Shown: piece after piece, positions 57,217 to 64,000 of the stretch
Layout of the letters: the number at the start of each line of letters is the position of its first letter
How positions within the stretch are numbered: position 1 is the first letter of the stretch
Assembly: GCA_037127255.1 (NCBI GenBank)
Contig: JBANSL010000003.1
Location: 50,624,314 to 50,688,313 of the forward strand
Origin: Persicaria tinctoria
Lineage: Eukaryota; Streptophyta; Magnoliopsida; Caryophyllales; Polygonaceae
DNA length: 64,000 bases
Reading direction: 5' to 3'
Position numbers and translations under genes: made by a program
The notes under the pieces: model-generated
Database searches by the model: none
What the model saw: only the letters and a program-made list of their open reading frames with translations
What the model was told of the DNA's origin: nothing

Positions 57217-58605
57217 TGATGTCCATGTTTTATGCCATATTTATGTACACATTTTAGCTCCTTATTCTAAGTACTTTGCAAATTTTGGGTTAGGAATATG
57301 TCGAATTTGTGTAGTATATGCTTATTTGTCAAAAATAGAGGTCTACCCAGGTTTTGGTTTAATATTGCAGAATTTGGAGTCATTCCGAGACAAAACAAAG
57401 GACAGAATTCTACTCGACTTCGACAAGGCCTTACTCGAAGTCGACTACAGCTGAAGCAGACTTGATCGAGGACAGAAGAAGAAGACAACTTGAGCACGAG
57501 CCGTACTCGATGTCGAGTATACTTTACTCGAGGTGGACTAGAACTGAGCGGTTACCCGAGCTCGACGAGGAGAAGCACTCGACAAGCTAAAGATTACTTG
57601 AAGTCGAGTACAAGCTACTCGAAGTCAACCAGGCTCTACTCGAAGTCGACTACGGGATTTTTGGCCGTGAGTCTGTTGGGCCATTCCGAGCACATGTGGA
57701 CAACTTGAGCACGAAGCAAGGCTAGATCCATCATGTTCTACCAAGATCTATCTATAGAGAGAAGGATTTTATCCACTTGATGATATTTAGATAGTTTTCC
57801 TTTTAGATAAATGTTTCCTTTTATTTAAGTTTTATCTTTAGATATAGATAGAATTTCCTTCCTTGATTAGCAAGGATTGGAAGCCTAAAAATAAAGCCCA
57901 TGGGGCTACTTTTTATTGATTCAATTCTAGAGAAGTAGTTCAATACATAGTTTAGGAGTTCAAGGGTTTTAGGGTTTTGGCATTCTACGAAAGTGTGACT
58001 GTCGGGATTGTAAAGACTTTAAATATAGTTAATGCATGTTTCTTTTACATCCATGATGTCTATTACTATGATGAGGCACGAGTAGTCCACCTACTTCTAG
58101 GGTTAGGGTGAGCCCAACGAGAGCCATGTGGGTGGATTAGCGATTGCAAAAGAAGGTACTTTATCTTTATCTTATTCTATTCCTTGTGCTTCACCTTTGA
58201 TTGAGAAATTGAAGAACTCATGTTGTAAAAATTGGGTAGTAATTAGGATTTTTATTCAGAAGATTATAAATTCTAATTATGAAAAGGGATAGATACAATT
58301 AGGGTTATTTATCGCGAGATTTATATTCCTACTTGTCGGATTGGGTGAAAGTCTTCTCCTTTATCGATAAAGTCGCCATCTTTTATGATTTATAATTCCG
58401 ATTTCATGGTAATCGTTGTTGCAAACCCCGGTCTTGGAAGTCTTTTTCATACATTGTTTAAAGTTCGAGATTTGCATTCGTTTAGTTACTGTTTCTGCTC
58501 GACTTCGACTAGACCCTAGTCGAAGTCGACTACTGACCTTCGATCGAGCAAGATTGATGTTGCTTGTGTCTTTGCAGTACTCGATAGGCTACTCGACTAT
58601 GACCA
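57217..58605 (+). repeat. 3' LTR of element 3, interrupted by a LARD-type LTR
   Basis: Collinear with 48744-50144. It has the perfect hairpin TCGACTTCGA (57414-57423) with TCGAAGTCGA (57435-57444), where the 5' LTR copy has one mismatch. It ends at CTCGACTATGACCA, where 58606 starts the inserted LTR. Confidence 0.85.
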
Positions 58606-60473
58606 TGTAATACCCCGGGATTATGATTCATGAGTTACGTTTCGAGGGATGAAACCCCTCGTTGGGATCTTGCGCCCCGAGTATAGGTTGAAGGTTTGAA
58701 ATTGAAGATGTGTAATTTAAAGTGGGATTTCGCACCCAAATCCGGAAGTTCCGTTGGAGACCCCGGGGTAGACCCCTGTACCTATCCTAAGTCGACAACG
58801 CGGGAAATCCTTTATTATGCAAAGGGCATAAGTTCTGAAAATGATACATCTAGTGCCACGGCAGAGCTGGGTCAAAACAGAGTATAAGTAGGGAGAAATC
58901 CCAAAATCATGAATCTGGTGAAGTCGGGTTTCAAACACTCACTCTCCGCCATATGAATAGACCCCGTCATAACAGCACAAAATCAAGCAATGTATCGGGT
59001 ACCTAAAACTATACCACCAAGTTAGGGCAAGAGTCCGCTCGCGGGTCCTCTGACTGCGCTGAGGACATATAATACGCCTATACCTAGTATAAAGGATGCC
59101 TTCATGCAGTACTGGAATATTAACCACACTATCATGTTCCTAATTCATATGTGCAGAATATTAAGTAAGGCCTTAACAAAGAATACCAAGTAGTATATCC
59201 CTCTTCTACCACCACCCCCCTTCCAGGTAGGGTGGAGACTGGCCAATTCGATTACATAGCATCTTAAATCTCATCATCATATCGTGGATCTTGCGAAAAG
59301 AAAATAATAATGCTGATAATAGTAAAGGTGTTCCAACGACTCGAATGACTCAGGACGAAACCCGATGGGACTAGGCTATCCTATGACCCTAGGAAGGACT
59401 CTAGGACTCGCAGATAACAGCCGTTCCGTATTCAAATGCATACATAATAAGAATGATCATTCATAAGTGCAATTCATAAGCATGATACTACATGACATAC
59501 TTTTATGCATATGCAACACCTACATACTATATGACACATTAGGCAGGAGGTACTGGTTACTGAGTAAGCCCCGGAGGACTTACCTGGCTAGCAGATCGGC
59601 AACAGAAGAATCCAGCACAAAATAATCAAAATCACAGAGTATCACCTAGTACTGAATGGAATATACATAAGTCTACATCCAACTATTTAGCACTCAAGCA
59701 TACCTCAATCAATAGAACAAGTAACATATTATGAAAGTCATTTCATCGCATCATCCGCTCCTCAAGACCACATCGTTCTACATAAATCATTCAACCAATT
59801 CCGCATGTTCATATACATCATTTCCGCATGTTCATATACATCATTTTCGCATATACCTCAATGGTTCATCAAAAAATCATAAGACATAAGTTGTGTGCTA
59901 TAAAATCCTACTAGATCGTCATAATTATCCAACATTTAATCTCATATAATAATTCACCACAAGTCATGCTATTAGTCATACATATCATACTGTTAGTCAA
60001 ACGATTATATTATCATGCTAGTTAGTCATCGAATAAGTCTTATTTCCAATTTAATTTCAGAACCGTTTCAAATCCCAGTTATATAGTTAAGTATTCCGAC
60101 CCTTGAAAATACTCGCCAAATTCCTTTTTAAATTTAATTATTAGATTACTTTCCAACCTTGAAATATTTTTCCAAATTCTTTATAAATCTTGAAGTCCCA
60201 ATAATATATTTTAAATCTCAAATAGTATTATATTATATTTTAAATACTATTTATTTAACACTTTTATAAATTATTTCCAAATCCCCTAAAATCCCGACCA
60301 TTTTTATTTAATAAATCAACCCTTATAATTCTTCCAAAATATAATAATTTATCTTATAAATCCTCACTTACTATTATAATATATTTTAATTACCGTTAAA
60401 TAGTTAAATAATAAACGGATAACCCGAACCGAACCGAACCCGTAATTATAAACTCCCAACCGGTTAAATTTGA

Positions 60474-60475
<2 letters not shown>
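58606..60475 (-). repeat. LARD-type LTR copy B, interrupted at an (AT)n tract
   Basis: The minus-strand end ...GGGGTATTACA lies at 58606; it is collinear with copy A 4018 to about 5875. No primer site follows, so it is a 3' LTR or solo LTR. In copy A the matching position is CTATATATAAC; here it has become a long (AT)n run in which the Helitron begins. The remaining 1.3 kb is probably beyond the window. Confidence 0.8.

Positions 60476-60562
<87 letters not shown>
60476..60562. repeat. (AT)n microsatellite, about 87 bp
   Basis: An uninterrupted alternating AT tract at the junction between LTR copy B and the Helitron. Helitrons insert between A and T, which fits. Confidence 0.9.
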
Positions 60563-60567
<5 letters not shown>

Positions 60568-60944
60568 ACTACTATAAAGGAGGCAACATGATTTTACTGT
60601 TCATAAAATCAAAGTTACATTGACCGTCAGATTAGGGATTCCATGGGATGATCAACGGTCTGGAATAGGGTGAGAAATTAGTGTTCTCCACTTTCAGATT
60701 TGGGTCAATCATGACGTCCGTTTTAGATAGAGGCTGCAGATCAATGACTCATATGACTCCCATGTAAATTGTCATGTTTACCCCTCAGACCTTGAATTTG
60801 AAATTGTTTATTTTTTCTTTTCAATATCCTTTTCTGTCTTTTCCTTAATAATAAGCCTACTTTTTGCTTTTACAAACGTCTTCCCCACCCACGCTTCCTG
60901 AAAACCCCCAAGGCCGGTGACGAGGAGCTCAACGACGGAGAGAG

Positions 60945-61007
60945 ATGTCCAAGAGTCGGAACGGGAACGATGACGACGAGCAAGTAGTGAATCCATGGGA
61001 GGTGTCC
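60945..61007 (+). pseudogene. Cytosolic tryptophanyl-tRNA synthetase, first-exon fragment
   Basis: ATG 60945 encodes MSKSRNGNDDDEQVVNPWEVSA, matching the N-terminus of plant cytosolic TrpRS (acidic start, then VVNPWEVSA). In the full enzyme the next residues lead into the KIDYDKLI segment; here the reading becomes unrelated Ser/Pro-rich sequence and stops at 61130. None of the catalytic domain is present nearby. A 5' untranslated stretch of about 100 bp precedes it. Probably a captured first exon. Confidence 0.55.
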
Positions 61008-61575
61008 GCGTCTCTGCTCTCTCCGCGCATCTCTTCGCCACTTTTCCCCCTTTCGAGCTCCTTCGCCCTACAGACCTCTGCTTTCTTCTTCTCCAGAACT
61101 CCTTATTTGCCTTGTTCTTTCGTTCACTGACTTCAGTGTCGAAGAGGTACAGTTATCCAATTTCTCATTGTTTTGGGGTACTCAGGTTTGTTTATTTCTA
61201 AATTAGGGTTTCTTCTTAGATCTAATCCCTTTAGGATTCTTGTTTGCTATTGTTTGTGCTTGATTCGACTCAGTTTAGTTGAATTAGGAGGTCTGTGGTT
61301 CAATTTTCCGTCTTTCCTGCCCAGTTTAGTTAGAATTAGGAGGTTTGTGGTTCAATTTTCTGTCTTTTTCTGCTGTTGATAGGGTTAATTTTCAATAACA
61401 GTCAATTTAGATTTCAAACGCAACTGCTTCCAAATGTGCCCCACCTCTCCGCAGTGCGGAAAATAAGAACAAACTATAGGAGGCTTTGATGGTATTGGAA
61501 TTCCATGACATAAACGTCCTTTTTACTTATCTATGTGTTCTCAATTGGTTTTCACTAACTTCGGTGTCATTCTAG

Positions 61576-61686
61576 GGAGACGACATTGACATGCTGAGTT
61601 CAGATCACTCACCAACAACTCCTGAACTTAAGTTGTTTCAGCAAGGTGATTTCTTGAAAGCATGGGGTGGAATATCATCTTTGCAG
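61576..61686 (+). pseudogene. ALN: Allantoinase, single internal exon
   Basis: Allantoinase hydrolyses allantoin to allantoate in ureide breakdown in the ER. This 37-codon exon has an acceptor (TTCTAG) before it and ends CAG before GTTGG. It encodes [20 protein letters not shown] then [12 protein letters not shown], matching the conserved C-terminal third of plant allantoinases, including the metal-site SSDHSP motif. The reading is intact. The following exon is not recognisable: 61880 onward only weakly suggests one, and the exon-like pieces at 63193-63232 and 63431-63490 are unassigned. Confidence 0.8.
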
Positions 61687-62224
61687 GTTGGTTTCTCTTT
61701 TATTTGACTCAAAGAAACATGTTCTGAAACATTGCTGCTTTTTCTTTGATTGATTGCTCGTATAATTTAGTTTCAAGTGACATTGCATTCAGAAATTTGC
61801 ATATTAAGGTTTAGTTTGCTTTTGTTTCCCTCAATTATTTGTTCTAACCTAATTTTTGTTATTTGTTTCATTCTTTTAGGTTTTTACTCGGCTTCAATTT
61901 CATGGACCGTTTAAAGGCGGTCAGTAGGTTAACAAATCTAACTCTAAAGCCTCTTTTCCCTCCTTATAATTTCTGCATTCGGATGAATTAGGAATTTCAT
62001 TATATTCATTCAGATTTTTGTTGTTCTGACATGATTTAATTTTTCGGTTTTTTGTTTGTTTCAGTTTTGATTTAGATATTAGAATTGTTTTTTAAGTTCC
62101 ACTGCTATTTCGGTTCGTTATTGGGCTTAATCTATTTTTTGTAATGCTTCAATTGGAAGATACTTGGTAAACTTATGCATATAAAAGTGCGTTGTATGCT
62201 TACTGCCTTGGGAATTTCCTGAGC

Positions 62225-62530
62225 CTACATTTTATTGTTTGGCATAGCTCCCACCACACTTTTGATCAGCGCTATCCTCCCAGCCACTGCGAGAGCTTTT
62301 GCCTGCCGGCTCATTAGTCTTTGGCTGAACTTATCCAACAAAAACTCATAATCATTGATTTTCTTCCTACCATGAATGATTTGCACTCCCAAGTATTATC
62401 CACTCTTTGAACTTTAGAAAAGTGCAGTGTGGTGTCTATTCCATTCCTTTTAGTATCTCTTACTTCTTTGGAAAAAATCCTTATTTGGCCTGATTGACAC
62501 TCACCCTCCAGCAATCTCACAAAAAGAGTT
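62225..62530 (-). pseudogene. LINE (L1-type) reverse transcriptase C-terminal fragment
   Basis: The minus strand encodes, across a frame change, an IFSKEVRDTKRN segment followed by IIHGRKKINDYEFLLDK, RLMSRQAKALAVAGRIALIK and SVVGAMPNN. This is the region after the RT palm in plant L1 elements (YLGVP...GRAKxLSxAGR...). The first part is open from 62520 to 62314. It is a short dead fragment lying in what would be an intron of the captured genes. Confidence 0.75.
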
Positions 62531-63765
62531 CATTTATATAGGTTTCCACTTCGTTTGAGCAACCGCATAGTTGCATTCCATGCTATGGAAGCTACAATGT
62601 TTCGAGCTTATCAATTTGATGCCTTGCCTCTAATTCTTGCTAAGTAGCTTTCATTTTCCTGATCATTGTACAAGTAACTCTAGAACAAACCAGTTTCCAT
62701 CTTCGTTCAAGTTATCAATAATAACACTACTTCCTTGGCTCTTGCACTGCAAAGAATATATGGTTATTAGTTAGTTTTCATTTGCTCTGTATCTCGAACA
62801 AGTTAGCACTATTATCTTCATTTAATTTTATCAAGTTTTTCAGTTTTTGTTATTCTGTTTGGTGATTTGCCTATCTTTAATTTGAAGCTTTTGATGATGT
62901 ATTCTTGAATTGTTTCACCACACCTGGGCTTGATTAATATTTAGGATTTTTTTTTTCTCTTTTTCCCCCCTTTGGAAACCTATCTCTACTATTTACACAT
63001 ACTGATATGTTATCCTAATTTTTTATTTGATTTGTATTCATGTAGTTGGTAGCTTTAATCAATCAGGATCCAGCTCAATAGATTCACTCTAATATACATG
63101 GATCTCTGATGACTCCTACCAAAAGGAATTATGATTTGTACTGAACTCTCATGTACTACTTTTGAGGTTCTAATTTTGCTTCATGTGTGTAGGCAAGCTA
63201 CCTATATAATGGCAAGACCTGCATCTTTCAGGTGAGCTCAATTGTTTTTTCACAAAATATGAATATAGTTGTTTTCAGTTCTCATGCTATTTGACAGAAA
63301 AAAGAAAGGGTTCTAAATTTGTGTATGAACAACCTTCCAGCTATTTGCTTGATTCTTAAATTAGAGATTAAATCTGATATTCTTATGAAATTGATATCCA
63401 AATGCTCTGTTTTTTCATGGTCTTATTAGGATCATAATGGCAAAGAAGTTCCACATTTAGGACGATTCGAGAGTCGAATTGAAAGTGAAAGATGGAAGAA
63501 GTGAAGAAGGGCGGAGAATGGAGAGGAACCAAGAGAACGACAGACGAGAGAAAGTCGGTGTCCACGAAGGTAGTTGACTGCAGATTTTGTAAAAATTATC
63601 TAGGAGTCAGGGAAGAGGAATTACACAACAATTTGTAGCCATCAGAATGCAATTACATGGTCTTTTGGGAGACATCTGATAAAATTGGAACGATACAAGA
63701 ATGCAATTACATGGACGAATAAAAAAATTGAGTAATGAAGGAAGTTGGTTCACATGGATGTTTTT

Positions 63766-63925
63766 AGGGTAAAATGTAGAAAACCACCCTTAAAATATAC
63801 CATATTGTTCAAAACCACCCCTTCTATAACTAATTACTTAAAACCACCCTTTTAAATGATTTTGGTTGCCAAAAGCCACCCTTGGCACTGTTTCGTTACT
63901 GATCGTCAACCTTGGCCCCACATTT
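63766..63925. repeat. AAAACCACCCTT repeat cluster, possible transposon end
   Basis: Four copies of AAAACCACCCTT-type motifs (63780, 63812, 63840, 63873) follow GGGTAAAATGTAG. Such GGGTAAA starts with repeated subterminal motifs are seen in Mutator-like MITEs. Only one end is present. Confidence 0.4.
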
Positions 63926-64000
63926 CATTTTTTTAATGTTGTTTTTTGAACAAATTGGGATTTTTTTATATTTGAAAAATGGAAAAACAAATTGATGAAC

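Larger units (their letters stand above)
48744..58605 (+). mobile_element. Athila-like element 3, chimeric with chromovirus pol, 3' LTR interrupted
   Basis: 5' LTR at 48744-50449 (TGATGTCC...ACAACA), altered primer site, decayed gag, chromovirus pol (51735-54743), unassigned 0.8 kb, Athila-type 3' region, polypurine tract, and 3' LTR from 57217 cut at 58605 by a LARD-type LTR. The final roughly 300 bp of the 3' LTR should lie beyond the window. It is inserted in the THO5 copy; the left flank CAGGG is the candidate target duplication. Confidence 0.8.
60563..64000 (+). mobile_element. Helitron 5' end with captured exons (3' end not seen)
   Basis: Starts TCCCTACTACTATAAAGGAG directly after an A in the AT tract; TC at the 5' end and the CTACTACTATAAA-type context are typical of plant Helitrons. 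It carries plus-strand fragments of two unrelated genes, as Helitrons often do. No CTRR end with a hairpin is seen before the window ends. It could be only a few hundred bases long, with the gene fragments belonging to something else. Confidence 0.55.

Noticed and set aside
60995..61379. Downstream frames after the tryptophanyl-tRNA synthetase start
   Set aside because: Phe/Leu-rich translations of T-rich intron-like DNA without family similarity.
1..64000. Endogenous pararetrovirus or other viral insertion
   Set aside because: All RT-bearing sequences have LTR-retrotransposon or LINE organisation; no movement or coat protein motifs were seen.

Overview
This is nuclear DNA from a flowering plant, almost certainly a eudicot. 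The evidence is spliceosomal GT/AG exon fragments whose translations match plant squalene synthase, THO5, tryptophanyl-tRNA synthetase and allantoinase, plus dense nested plant transposons (Athila-like, chromovirus, Ty1/copia, LARD-like, hAT, CACTA, Helitron, LINE). No bacterial operon, CRISPR array or clearly intact host gene was found. The window reads as repeat-rich, pericentromere-like sequence.

Layout, left to right. 1-2143: 5' end of a minus-strand hAT element (BED finger and DUF659, frameshifted) inserted into the non-coding interior of a minus-strand LARD-like retroelement. That element has a 3.15 kb LTR at 4018-7171 and a Met-tRNA-type primer site at 4001-4013. It sits in the protease region of a decayed minus-strand Athila-like element (7172-10624). 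10843-13023: probable solo LTR of a second Athila-like family. 13620-14427: one end of a CACTA element. 14428-16007 and 26869-27356: halves of a second LARD-type LTR, split by a complete non-autonomous Athila-like element (16008-26863, target duplication GGTGG) that keeps open gag and protease reading frames but lacks RT and most of integrase. 27529-28432: six tandemly arranged hairpins with compensatory base changes.

28433-32791 has no gene I recognise. 32792-39054 lies between GC-rich inverted ends; inside is a probable Pack-MULE carrying a broken squalene synthase, a fragment of an unidentified acidic-protein gene, E2F-like palindromes, a TGGTAGGATA motif array and a degenerate tRNA. 39120-46938 is a complete but mutated Ty1/copia element (669-bp LTRs, target duplication ATTTG) inserted in a THO5 gene copy that resumes at 47076. 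48744-58605 is a third Athila-like element, with a chromovirus pol segment spliced into its middle. Its 3' LTR is broken by a LARD-type LTR (58606-60475), which is in turn broken at an (AT)n tract by a Helitron 5' end (60563 onward) carrying exons of tryptophanyl-tRNA synthetase and allantoinase and a LINE remnant.

The most unusual signals are structural. One is the covarying hairpin array at 27.5-28.4 kb. The other is the family of short TCGA-NN-TCGA inverted repeats in the Athila-like LTRs: the central dinucleotide differs between subfamilies, yet the two arms remain complementary. Related dyads also lie inside an open reading frame.
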